Source: Treponema sp. (GTDB lineage Bacteria > Spirochaetota > Spirochaetia > Treponematales > Breznakiellaceae). From it: DNA of 13,352 bases. Under the pieces are notes generated by a model. It was not told the DNA's origin. It saw only the letters and a program-made list of their open reading frames with translations, and ran no database searches. Below, in pieces: positions 1-6,810 of the stretch (position 1 is the first letter of the stretch; each line of letters opens with the position of its first letter). A program made the translations under genes and the position numbers. The stretch is taken from the NCBI GenBank assembly GCA_031266255.1, contig JAISBK010000124.1, positions 1-13,352 of the forward strand, in the 5' to 3' direction.

Positions 1-120
1 TTAAACACATAATATAGCCATGCATAAACTAATTGAGGAACGTTTAAAAGATAATAAGTGAATAAATTGAACTTTTTCAAATTCTATACTTGAAATCACT
101 GCTGTCCGGTTTAATCATAG

Positions 121-172
121 CAAACCCTCCAGGAGGAGCTGGGGTGAAATGATTTTAGGCGGGGGAGGTTTG
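121..172. repeat. Imperfect inverted repeat downstream of the IS4 remnant
   Basis: CAAACCCTCC at 121-130 pairs, with one bulged base, with GGAGGTTTG at 164-172. The pair lies about 60 bp beyond the stop codon of the IS4-family transposase on the minus strand, so it could be a terminator or part of the element end. No matching end was found on the other side of the transposase. Nothing else recognisable was seen in positions 1-228, which are AT-rich apart from this purine/pyrimidine tract. Confidence 0.25.
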
Positions 173-813
173 TAAGTACATAATTCCAGGATAGAACCTT
201 TGGTAAGAAGAGTCGTGTTTATGATTTGTTATATTTGTAGGGGGGTAGCGGTTATACCCGCAAGGGTTTTACCTATCCACAGCAAGACCGATATAATAAG
301 GGCTATCCATATCTGGCTGAACACCGCGTTCATGCTCGTTCCCCAAAACGACTTTATTTTCAGGTTCTGTTTTATCCGTTTGAAGAACAACTCAACCTGC
401 CATCTTCTCTTGTATATGTCCGCTATATCCTGTGCCGCCATCTCCATATTGTTGGTGATAAATTCATACCTGTGATGGTATTCCTTATCATAATATTTGA
501 TCTTCCGTATCGGTTTGGGGTAATAGGTTTTTGTTTTCGACCCCGTCAGATGTATAAGCACATCCGAGATGATAACCTCGTTCTTCTCATGAGGATTGTT
601 CTTTCGGTCAAGTATCTAGATAACCCCTGACTCGCCGCACTGTTCGCCCCTGCCGTGAACGTCATGAACCTTTCCAGCACTCAGATACGCGTCATAGGGC
701 ATAAGGGTATCCCCGTCCAGATTAAGATGCAGTTTCACCGCCCCTTTAGCCTTCCGGTATGCCGCCCAGTCGTAGGTCGCAAGGCATAGTGAAATAACCG
801 ACGCATCAATAAT

Positions 814-821
814 CCGTAAAG
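814..821. repeat. Target-site duplication, left copy
   Basis: CCGTAAAG directly precedes the left end of the IS1-family element and is repeated after its right end. Eight to nine bases is the usual duplication length for IS1 elements. The duplicated bases are part of the IS4 transposase codons. Confidence 0.9.
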
Positions 822-848
822 GGAGGTGATCCACAAAGTATGATGAAT
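822..848. repeat. IS1 terminal inverted repeat, left
   Basis: 27 bp starting GGAGGTGATCCACAAAG. It matches the reverse complement of 1592-1618 at 26 of 27 positions; the single difference is C versus T at the eleventh base. Confidence 0.92.
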
Positions 849-849
849 C

Positions 850-1551
850 TTAAACAAAGCCATAATTGATGTAAAAAAATGCCATTTCAAACGCTTTTAA
901 GTGATTGAATAATTTCTTGGAAAAACAACAGGTCATCCGAAATGCCCGCCGTATCCTATGTCTCATCCGGCAATTGTTCCCCTCTATTCCTACCGTATAC
1001 TTCTTCCCAATCAGATGGGCATCTCCCCCAAATGTTGCCAGGAAACTGTCCCACCCGTCTGTCGCTGTCCTTTCATAGCTTATCCCAAGCCGTTTTATCC
1101 GTTTCCTCAGCTTTTGCGCCGTCTTTATATCCCGTTTCCCCCACACATACGCTACTATCTCCCCGCTTTCCCGATGATACGCGTATATAAGCCATACTTT
1201 GTTCTTCTTTTTCCCTACATACGTCCAAAACTCGTCTATCTCAAGATAATCATAGTGGGAAAACTTGGGAGTTATTTTGTATTTAGCCGATTTGAGTATT
1301 TTTAAGACTTTGGTGATGCTAATTCTCAGTACGGTACTGATGTCGCGTATGCCAATTCCCCTGACAAGCATGATTTTGACCAGGCTGACTATCCCTGAAA
1401 GGCATCCCTGGTAAGATATTTCATGGTCACTAATAAACTGGCGGCCTCTGTCTTTACCGAGGTAATTTTGTTTGTGGTTGCCTTTTTTCCCATTTCGGGT
1501 TATGGTAGGACTATGGCAATGAGGGCATTTGATGACTATGGTGATGGTCAT
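850..1551 (-). CDS. IS1-family transposase, open frame with damaged zinc finger
   Basis: This 233-residue DDE transposase would catalyse cut and strand transfer of the IS1 element that encodes it. An N-terminal CxxC (C9, C12, CPHCHS) starts the DNA-binding zinc ribbon. A helix-turn-helix-like part follows (about 50-95). Then come the catalytic residues D106 (LEIDEFWTYVGKK), D165 (ATDGWDSF) and E190 (VGIEGNNCRMRHR). The C-terminus (CCFSKKLFNHLKAFEMAFFY) is typical of the family. At residues 30-38 the sequence is YLGKDRGRQ, where relatives have YLCKDCGRQ-like text, so both cysteines of the second zinc pair appear replaced by Gly and Arg. The gene is full length and not frameshifted, but activity is doubtful. 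The start is at 1551, preceded by a weak GAAGA. The stop TAA lies just inside the left terminal repeat. Confidence 0.9.
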   Translation of the reverse strand: MTITIVIKCPHCHSPTITRNGKKGNHKQNYLGKDRGRQFISDHEISYQGCLSGIVSLVKIMLVRGIGIRDISTVLRISITKVLKILKSAKYKITPKFSHYDYLEIDEFWTYVGKKKNKVWLIYAYHRESGEIVAYVWGKRDIKTAQKLRKRIKRLGISYERTATDGWDSFLATFGGDAHLIGKKYTVGIEGNNCRMRHRIRRAFRMTCCFSKKLFNHLKAFEMAFFYINYGFV

Positions 1552-1591
1552 TCTTCATAGTATCATCTTTTGTCCTCTTTGCCTTTCTGCT

Positions 1592-1618
1592 ATTCATCAT
1601 ACTTTGTAGATCACCTCC
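1592..1618. repeat. IS1 terminal inverted repeat, right
   Basis: Partner of the repeat at 822-848 with one mismatch in 27 bp. It lies upstream of the transposase start at 1551, so it may include the element's own promoter, as in other IS1 members. Confidence 0.92.
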
Positions 1619-1626
1619 CCGTAAAG
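1619..1626. repeat. Target-site duplication, right copy
   Basis: Second CCGTAAAG, abutting the right end of the IS1 element. It is identical to 814-821. Confidence 0.9.
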
Positions 1627-2000
1627 GACTCTTAAATAGTTTCTTGGTTTTCCCCGTTATGATCGGTGCTTTGTTTACGACCGTGTGAAAAACATCCTCA
1701 AAAACATGGTAGTCCCATTTTTCCATAGCATAGCAGAAGGTAGAACGTTTTAACGGGGTAGGCCGGTATGATATAATGTTGAACTGTTGGCCAAAAGAGA
1801 GTTTTCTATCTCCCGGACGTTGAAACATCCTGAAAGCTGTCCGTAAATCATCATCCTGAAGAAATCAAGGGTCGGGAGGGTTCTCACTCCCTTGTCCGCC
1901 TGGTGCTTTTTTACGGTCTTTCCAAAATCGGATCTGCTCAGGCGTATGGGCGGCTGACAACACGGAGAAACAACTAAAATTCTTAGAGGATGTACATACT

Positions 2001-2275
2001 ATGAAAATCACTGATACGATAAAACAGTTTCTCGCCATTGATATCGTCGCGTCATCGGGCTGCCATATTGTCGGCTGGTAGGAAAATGGCGGGACATATA
2101 CCGACGCGTTTAGTTACCGCAAAGCCATAAATGAACTGGAACAGAATACCGGACGTATAGGGAATACGCTGTATGTTGCCTGAGGCAAAATAAATACATG
2201 GACGAGTTGACAGCGAAGTATACAGGCGAGTATATTGATTCTAGGCCAATGAAAGCAACAGCCCGCGGAAACTTA
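2001..2275 (+). pseudogene. rhaB: rhaB remnant, rhamnulokinase reduced to its two ends
   Basis: Rhamnulokinase phosphorylates L-rhamnulose between the isomerase and aldolase steps. ATG at 2001 follows AGAGGA (1985-1990) and gives IKQFLAIDIVASSGCHIVGW. This is the N-terminal phosphate-binding motif of the FGGY kinase RhaB, with expected Gly and Arg changed to Val and Cys. A TAG follows at 2079-2081. From about 2110 the text switches to C-terminal RhaB sequence, YRKAINELEQNTGR then TLYVA. A frameshift near 2180-2185 leads to QNKYMDELTAKYTGEYID and RPMKATARGNLKI, the counterparts of the conserved GGGxQN and GPxEATAxGN blocks. Some 400 of about 480 residues are missing, as are the last residues. 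The remnant ends about 20 bp before rhaA. It cannot encode a kinase. Confidence 0.82.
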
Positions 2276-2297
2276 AAAATACACAGGGAGAAGGTTA

Positions 2298-3566
2298 ATG
2301 GAACAGATAAAACACTATGAAAACGCAAAGGCCCGGTACGGGAAAGTGGGCGTTGACACGGAACAGGCAATCGGCAGACTTGCTAAAAAGCCAATCAGTA
2401 TTCACTGCTGGCAGGGCGACGATGTTACGGGCTTTGACCGTAAAGACGGCGGAGCCGGAAACGGCATCCAGGCAACCGGCAATTATCCCGGCAAGGCCCG
2501 TAATTTTGAAGAACTCAAAGCGGATTTTCTCAAAGCCCTCAGCCTTATCCCCGGCAAAAAGCGGATCAATCTTCACGCCTGCTATGCTGTGTTTACCGAG
2601 GAAAACCCGTGGGTTGACCGGGACCGGATCGAATACCGGCATTTTACCCCCTGGGTAGCCTTTGCCCAAGAAAACGGATTGGGTATAGATTTCAATCCTA
2701 CCTGCTTCTCCCACCCGATGGTGAAAGAAGGACTAACCCTTTCCTCCCCGGATGAAAAGACGCGCCGGTTCTGGATCGAACACTGCAAAACGACACGCCG
2801 AATCGCCAACAACATCGGTGCAGTGCTTCAAGACCATGTTTTGCATAACCTCTGGATTCCCGACGGGTTCAAAGACATACCCGCCGATAGGCTCAGCCCG
2901 CGTCTGCGTTTGAAATCCGCTCTCGATGAAATATTCACGGAACCCTTGCCCTTTGTCATCGACAGTGTTGAGAGCAAGGTCTTTGGTATCGGCCTTGAAA
3001 GTTATACGGTCGGGTCAAACGAATTCTACATGAGTTATGCGGCAGGGCATCCGGGGGTGTACAATCTCCTTGACAACGGGCATTACCACCCCACAGAAGC
3101 GGTCAGCGACAAAATCCCTGCTCTGCTCTGTTTCTTTGATAAAATCCCCCTGCATATCACCCGTCCTGTTCGGTGGGATTCGGATCATGTCGTGCTGTTT
3201 GATGATGAAACAAAAGAGATATGCAAGGAGATTGTCAGAAATGACGCACTCGACAACGTATTGATAGGTCTTGATTTTTTCGACGCTTCTATAAACCGTA
3301 TCGCCGCCTGGGTTATCGGAACGCGGAGCGTACAGAAAGCCCTGCTTTTTGCGTTGTTGCAGCCTGACACACGGCTCCGTCCTTTGCAGGATAATGGAAA
3401 TTTCACTGAACAAATGATGATAATGGAAGCAATCAAAACCCTGCCCTTCGGGGAAGTATGGGAAGAATACTGTCGCCGGGAAAATGTTTACGTAAACGAT
3501 GCAGAATGGTTTTACGAAATCATACAATATGAACAAGAAGTTTTAGCGAGGAGGAAACAAGTATGA
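2298..3566 (+). CDS. rhaA: L-rhamnose isomerase
   Basis: This cytoplasmic, metal-dependent enzyme interconverts L-rhamnose and L-rhamnulose, the first step of rhamnose use. The 422 residues match the usual length (E. coli about 419). The metal-binding residues fall at the same numbers as in the E. coli enzyme: H262 in GHYHPTE, and D294 and D296 in WDSDHV. Other conserved text includes ISIHCWQGDDVTGFD near residue 35 and DFNPTCFSHP near 131. The start at 2298 has GGGAGAAGG just upstream. It follows the rhaB fossil by about 20 bp and overlaps rhaD by 4 bp (ATGA), so the two are probably translationally coupled. No frameshift or lost key residue is seen. With rhaB dead next door, its product can only be metabolised if a kinase is encoded elsewhere. 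No promoter was identified directly upstream; the IS4 remnant ends about 40 bp before the rhaB start. Confidence 0.97.
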   Translation: MEQIKHYENAKARYGKVGVDTEQAIGRLAKKPISIHCWQGDDVTGFDRKDGGAGNGIQATGNYPGKARNFEELKADFLKALSLIPGKKRINLHACYAVFTEENPWVDRDRIEYRHFTPWVAFAQENGLGIDFNPTCFSHPMVKEGLTLSSPDEKTRRFWIEHCKTTRRIANNIGAVLQDHVLHNLWIPDGFKDIPADRLSPRLRLKSALDEIFTEPLPFVIDSVESKVFGIGLESYTVGSNEFYMSYAAGHPGVYNLLDNGHYHPTEAVSDKIPALLCFFDKIPLHITRPVRWDSDHVVLFDDETKEICKEIVRNDALDNVLIGLDFFDASINRIAAWVIGTRSVQKALLFALLQPDTRLRPLQDNGNFTEQMMIMEAIKTLPFGEVWEEYCRRENVYVNDAEWFYEIIQYEQEVLARRKQV

Positions 3567-4381
3567 GTATTGCTGAACTCGAAGTAATGAAGGGGTATAT
3601 TCGCCTCTGTGACGACGGATTTAAAATGGGCTGGCACGAACGCAACGGCGGTAATTTTACCTACCGCATGACGGCGAATGAGGTGGATGCATGCCGCCCT
3701 TTTTTCTACCCCAACCGCGAGTGGACGTCAATCGGCATCACTGTAGGGAACCTTGCTGGAGAGTATTTTATTTCCACCGGCAGCGGCAAGTTTATGCGCA
3801 ATATAGCAGATAATATCGATGACACTATTTGTATTGTCGAAATAAATCGCGAAGGAAATGCCTATCGCATTGTCTGGGGCCTTGTTCACGGCGGCGTTCC
3901 AACCAGCGAATTTCCCAGCCATTTACTCAACCATTCCGTAAAGAAAGTAACGACCAATAATCTTTACCGCATCATCTATCATGCGCACACGCCGAATGTC
4001 ATTGCCTTGACCTTTGTGCTTCCGTTGACGGCGCGGGATTTTTCCCGTGTCCTCTGGAAAAGCATGACCGAATGTCCCATCGTGTTTCCCGCCGGCGTCG
4101 GCGTAGTCCCGTGGATGATTCCCGGTGGCACAGACATTGCAATCGCCTCTTCGGAGCTTATGAAAGAATATGACACGATTATCTGGGCGCATCACGGCAT
4201 ATTTTGCTCAGGCCCTGATTTTGACACCACCTTCGGCCTGATGCACACGATAGAAAAAAGCGCCGAGATCTACATAAAAGCGCTCTCCTGTGGCCAAGGC
4301 ATACGTCAGACCATCACTGACGATGAACTGCGGCAAGTCGCCAAAGCCTTCGGCGTAACCTTGAACGAGAAGTTTCTGTAG
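3563..4381 (+). CDS. rhaD: Rhamnulose-1-phosphate aldolase
   Basis: This class II (zinc) aldolase splits L-rhamnulose 1-phosphate into dihydroxyacetone phosphate and L-lactaldehyde in the cytoplasm. It has 272 residues against 274 in E. coli. Visible features are the phosphate-binding NGGN (28-31), STGSGKF (71-77), the catalytic glutamate E116 in GVPTSEFPSH, and zinc ligands H140 and H142 (YHAHTP) and H211 (WAHHGIF). These are each one residue earlier than the E. coli E117, H141, H143 and H212. The start codon overlaps the rhaA stop (ATGA) and is preceded by GAGGA inside the rhaA end. The gene looks intact. It closes the operon, with a hairpin terminator 20 bp after the stop. Confidence 0.97.
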   Translation: MSIAELEVMKGYIRLCDDGFKMGWHERNGGNFTYRMTANEVDACRPFFYPNREWTSIGITVGNLAGEYFISTGSGKFMRNIADNIDDTICIVEINREGNAYRIVWGLVHGGVPTSEFPSHLLNHSVKKVTTNNLYRIIYHAHTPNVIALTFVLPLTARDFSRVLWKSMTECPIVFPAGVGVVPWMIPGGTDIAIASSELMKEYDTIIWAHHGIFCSGPDFDTTFGLMHTIEKSAEIYIKALSCGQGIRQTITDDELRQVAKAFGVTLNEKFL

Positions 4382-4398
4382 CAGTAAATGCATGTTTT

Positions 4399-4431
4399 AT
4401 GGCTCCCGTGTTTTTATGGGAGCCAATTTTA
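4399..4431 (+). terminator. Terminator of the rhamnose operon
   Basis: TGGCTCCC (4400-4407) pairs with GGGAGCCA (4418-4425) across a 10-base T-rich loop. AATTTTAAAA follows, a short T-run. It begins about 20 bp beyond the rhaD stop. Confidence 0.75.
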
Positions 4432-4491
4432 AAATCGGAAACAGTTCAGTTCACTTACATTTTTGCAGCATAATAAAAATGGAGGATACAA

Positions 4492-5085
4492 ATGATAAAT
4501 GGAATAAACCATATTACAATTTCTGTAAAAAATATTGATACGGCATTTTCTTTTTATAAGGATATTTTAAAATTAAAACCTATTATGAAGTCAAACCGCA
4601 GCGCATATTTTTATGCTGGAAAAACATGGATAGCGTTAGATAAAAGAGAACCGTATAATTCATCGGAAAATTACGCGCATATATGTTTTAATATATCGAA
4701 AGGACATTTTAAAAAGTTTGTAGAAGGAATAAGGAAAAATAATATAAAAGAATGGCAAAAGAATGAAACGGAAGGGGATTCATTGTATATATTAGATGAT
4801 AGCGGGAATAAATTGGAAGTACATTTTTCGACATTAAGGAAAAGGATAAAATATGGAAAAAAACATTATGACAAAGGAACACAATGGTTTAGTGTAAATA
4901 AAGTTCACAGGAGTGGAACCCATTCGCTGAAAAACAATGTAAACTGGTTGAGAGCAGTCCCCCAATCCTTAATTGGCATAGTCCACTTTTTTGCCGCGTT
5001 ACGCAAGCCCAGATACATAATTTTCTATAACGCTTCGTTGCTCACCAAAACAGAACGGTTTCGCGTCACTTTCCTCAACGGGTAA
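4492..5085 (+). CDS. FosA-like VOC-fold thiol transferase, C-terminus fused to IS sequence
   Basis: Residues 1-133 form one glyoxalase/VOC protein close to fosfomycin-resistance enzymes, which open the drug's epoxide with a thiol. Metal ligands are H7 (INHITIS), H63 (NYAHICF) and E109 (NKLEVHF), against H7, H64 and E110 in FosA. T9, the EGDSLY block (E94-Y99) and R118 also match FosA active-site positions. The FosA lysine K90 aligns with Q89 or its neighbour K90. GGAGG lies 6 bp before ATG 4492. FosA proteins end near here (about 135 residues). The remaining 64 residues, after KGTQWF, are the antisense of an IS256-family element, so the natural stop has been replaced. The gene is far more AT-rich than its rhamnose and chromosomal neighbours, which suggests transfer. 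Whether fosfomycin is the true substrate is not shown; other VOC thiol transferases look similar. Confidence 0.8.
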   Translation: MINGINHITISVKNIDTAFSFYKDILKLKPIMKSNRSAYFYAGKTWIALDKREPYNSSENYAHICFNISKGHFKKFVEGIRKNNIKEWQKNETEGDSLYILDDSGNKLEVHFSTLRKRIKYGKKHYDKGTQWFSVNKVHRSGTHSLKNNVNWLRAVPQSLIGIVHFFAALRKPRYIIFYNASLLTKTERFRVTFLNG

Positions 5086-5712
5086 TTCAACGATTCTATC
5101 CTGTTGGTTGTATAAATCGCCCGGCGGATTTCTTCCGGATATTTGAAAAACTCACCCAGGTCAGGCCACGCCGTATCTTGTGCTTTGTAGATCAGAGGGT
5201 ACTTGGATTGCCTGTTCTCTCTGAATTGTTCAAGAGCCGCTCTCCCTGCCTCTTCAGTGCCACGGTATATCGCTTTCAGGTCTGCACAGACCGCTTTCAA
5301 ATCTTTGTACGACACGAATTTCGGAGAATTGCGCACCAGGTGTACGATACACCGCGGTATCCCCGCGTCCGGGAAACACCACCCGCACCGCATTGGGAAA
5401 TCCAGTAAGCCCATCCATGCACGCGATGAGCATGTCCTCGGTCCCCTGGTTGCGGATTTCATTCAACACCGACGCCCAGAACTTCGCCCCTTCGTGTTCC
5501 GCTATCCATAGTCCTAACACCTCTTTTTTCCCCTCCTGCCGGCTATTCACCCGCAGGGGTGTCCAGATACACGATGGCGTAGGATTTCTCCAGCACCCGG
5601 CTCTGCCATTCCCTCACGTCTTCCATTACCGCATCCGTCACCCGGTTTATCAATTCCGGCGATACTTTCCCTCGGTATTTCTACCTCTTTTTGGTATTTA
5701 CACAAACTATTG
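4883..5712 (-). mobile_element. IS256-family element, degenerate deletion derivative
   Basis: The outer limits are proposed from an imperfect inverted repeat: CAATGGTTTAGTGTAAATA at 4882-4900 against CAATAGTTTGTGTAAATA read on the minus strand from 5712 to 5695, with one base gap and one mismatch. It holds a broken IS256 transposase. At about 830 bp it is much shorter than a full element (about 1.3 kb) because the transposase N-terminal part is missing. No convincing 8-bp target duplication was found at these limits. Confidence 0.65.
4905..5697 (-). pseudogene. IS256-family transposase remnant
   Basis: From right to left, homology starts near 5690 with GKVSPELINRVTDAVMEDV, so roughly the first 130 residues of a mutator-type transposase are absent. 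VLEKSYAIVYLD carries the first catalytic Asp. About 18 residues are then deleted before EGKKEVLGLWIAEHEGAKFW, with a stop in one frame. IACMDGLTGFPNAV carries the second Asp. A frameshift near 5375-5390 leads into PDAGIPRCIVHLVRNSPKFV and then YTTNRIESLN with the catalytic Glu. A TAG follows NEAL, after which KIMYLGLRNAAKKWTMPIKD and WGTALNQFTLFF run to a TGA at 4905-4907. The gene therefore has two deletions, at least one frameshift and an internal stop, and is dead. Confidence 0.9.
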
Positions 5713-5777
5713 TACAGGCTCGAAGTACTTTTCATCGTATGTTTCCGTACAAAAAATTAACCAAAATGGTCATACAG

Positions 5778-6020
5778 CTATGTTGGTTCATCATACTCCT
5801 TATATTTCTTACTACGATTTTTATTTGTTTTTGTGTATAGCATATTTGATATAATAATACCAGTCAAAATAGATAATAGATAATCTGTAATACCAATAGC
5901 TATAGTTATTATTTCTTTAGATATAAATTTCCGACATACTAAATGGATAGTACCTGCACCTAATCCACAAAAAAGGAAACCGACAAAAATAGTATACTTG
6001 AATCTCGACATATATTTCAC
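5778..6020 (-). CDS. Small two-helix membrane protein, unknown
   Basis: This 80-residue frame was not recognised as any family. Hydrophobic stretches at about residues 8-28 (YTIFVGFLFCGLGAGTIHLV) and 36-62 (EIITIAIGITDYLLSILTGI onward) would form two membrane helices. A charged Lys/Arg/Glu tail follows (KNRSKKYKEYDEPT). The start drawn is GTG at 6020; an ATG three codons in (6011) is an equal choice. No good ribosome site is visible for either. The DNA is strongly AT-rich, like the FosA-like gene on the other side of the IS256 remnant. It could be a gene remnant. Confidence 0.45.
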   Translation of the reverse strand: MKYMSRFKYTIFVGFLFCGLGAGTIHLVCRKFISKEIITIAIGITDYLLSILTGIIISNMLYTKTNKNRSKKYKEYDEPT

Positions 6021-6141
6021 ATTTTCAAATTAAATGAGGCTTTCAACATGAAACTCACCTTATAATTTTAAGATTATTAGAATGGGGAGAAAAGACCGGC
6101 TATCCAAAATGCTATCTCTCCAGGTTTCTTGCACTGAGAAT

Positions 6142-6165
6142 GCTGGTATGATGAAACATACCAGC
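6142..6165 (-). terminator. Hairpin after the 6181-6732 gene
   Basis: GCTGGTATG (6142-6150) and CATACCAGC (6157-6165) form a perfect 9-bp stem with a 6-base loop, 15 bp beyond the minus-strand stop at 6181. No T-run follows, so it may be an mRNA 3' end stabiliser or a weak terminator. Confidence 0.5.
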
Positions 6166-6180
6166 GAACTTCATCCAATC

Positions 6181-6732
6181 CTAACGAACCGATACCGGAA
6201 CTCCCATAATGGACATATTATAATTTTTAATGGCACGCTGCATATTGTCAAATCTTGCTTGATAGCTGTAAACACCTACTATCGTTTCAACCAGGGCAGT
6301 AGCGGCTGTCGCTGTGTTCCACAGTTCCTTGTTGGGAATATCCGGGACCAGGTTAATAACCAGCATCGAGACAAAAGCACCCACGCCAATACCTACGTTA
6401 ACCCAAGTCGAAATCTCCCAACCTTTGGCACGGTGCAGATATTTTTCATTTCCCGGAGTGGTTAAAAGCAAGGGCTCCATTTCCTTGTACTTTAAATACC
6501 TTCCGTCGAGTATAAAAAAACTGCTTTGCCGCAATAAATCAACACGCTGGATATCATAACTCATAACCATTGACGGTAATACAAAAGTATCTGGGCTGTT
6601 TTGCGGCTCTGCAGCTTTCTGCTGAGGTGCTATAACCTCCTCCGCAGCCATCTGATCTTGGGATAACGGCGCGGCGAACACGGTAGTTGAGAATACCACC
6701 ACTATCATCAGTAAAGCAATGACCTTCTTCAT
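6181..6732 (-). CDS. Secreted or membrane protein, unknown
   Basis: I do not recognise the family. The start at 6732 is chosen because AAAGGA lies 7 bases upstream and a signal peptide begins directly: MKKVIALLMIVVVFSTTVFA with likely cleavage after residue 20 or 21. Starts further upstream lack both. The 183-residue product then has an Ala/Gln/Glu-rich linker (22-48), a soluble part with YDIQRVDLLRQSSFFILDGR, and two hydrophobic stretches (about 110-130, STWVNVGIGVGAFVSMLVIN; about 139-157, ending ETIVGVY). The C-terminus is RAIKNYNMSIMGVPVSVR. A clear promoter (6773-6800) and a repeat-rich operator region lie upstream, shared with the divergent regulator. It is therefore a likely target of that regulator. 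A hairpin follows the stop. Confidence 0.8.
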   Translation of the reverse strand: MKKVIALLMIVVVFSTTVFAAPLSQDQMAAEEVIAPQQKAAEPQNSPDTFVLPSMVMSYDIQRVDLLRQSSFFILDGRYLKYKEMEPLLLTTPGNEKYLHRAKGWEISTWVNVGIGVGAFVSMLVINLVPDIPNKELWNTATAATALVETIVGVYSYQARFDNMQRAIKNYNMSIMGVPVSVR

Positions 6733-6772
6733 GAGGTCATCCTTTAAACTAAAAATAATCGTACTCATCATA

Positions 6773-6800
6773 AATATAGCCCTCTTTTCTCTTTTGACAA
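6773..6800 (-). promoter_or_regulatory. Promoter of the 6181-6732 gene
   Basis: On the minus strand, TTGTCA (6800-6795) and TATATT (6778-6773) are separated by 16 bp, close to the vegetative sigma-70 consensus. The predicted start lies about 35 bp before the start codon. Confidence 0.65.
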
Positions 6801-6810
6801 CATGATTTTG

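Larger units (their letters stand above)
822..1618 (-). mobile_element. IS1-family insertion sequence, 797 bp, complete ends
   Basis: The element is bounded by 27-bp inverted repeats (822-848 and 1592-1618) that differ at one base, starting GGAGGTGATC on both strands. It is flanked by 8-bp direct repeats. Length, end sequence and single transposase gene fit the IS1 family, single-ORF type. It sits inside the IS4-family transposase. Excising 805 bp (element plus one duplicate) joins AAG AGT C to CTTTACGG ATT ATT GAT in frame, giving KSPLRIID, so the insertion is recent relative to the drift of its flanks. Confidence 0.93.
229..1955 (-). pseudogene. IS4-family transposase, broken by an IS1 insertion, deletion and frameshifts
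   Basis: Reading from the right, a DUF4372-like N-terminal domain is visible near 1955-1760 (GKTVKKHQADKGVR, then NVREIENSLLANSSTLYHTG). A frameshift near 1755-1765 leads into PLKRSTFCYAMEKWDYHVFEDVF. The gene is then cut by the IS1 element at 822-1618 and resumes with RIIDASVISLCLATYDW, which holds the first catalytic Asp (IIDAS). After KVHDVHG (near 650) the frame fails. Homology resumes at LDRKNNPHEKNEVIISD (near 615) and runs to the C-terminal block YKRRWQVELFFKRIKQNLKI with the catalytic Glu, ending at a TAA at 229-231. About 60 residues between these blocks are missing, including where family members carry the second catalytic Asp. A stop lies just upstream of LDRKN. The product cannot be an active transposase. 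Family assignment rests on the YKRRWQVE signature and is firm; the true start is not identifiable. Confidence 0.88.

Noticed and set aside
942..1305. Plus-strand open frames of 82 and 115 codons
   Set aside because: They lie fully opposite the IS1 transposase, have no ribosome site, and give no recognisable protein. They are antisense shadows.
2001..2078. A short functional peptide from the rhaB start
   Set aside because: The 26-codon frame is clearly the decayed kinase N-terminus and continues as kinase-like sequence past the stop.
4870..5725. 8-bp target duplication for the IS256 remnant
   Set aside because: Flanks of the proposed ends (ACAAAGGAA versus TACAGGCTC) do not match well enough to call one.
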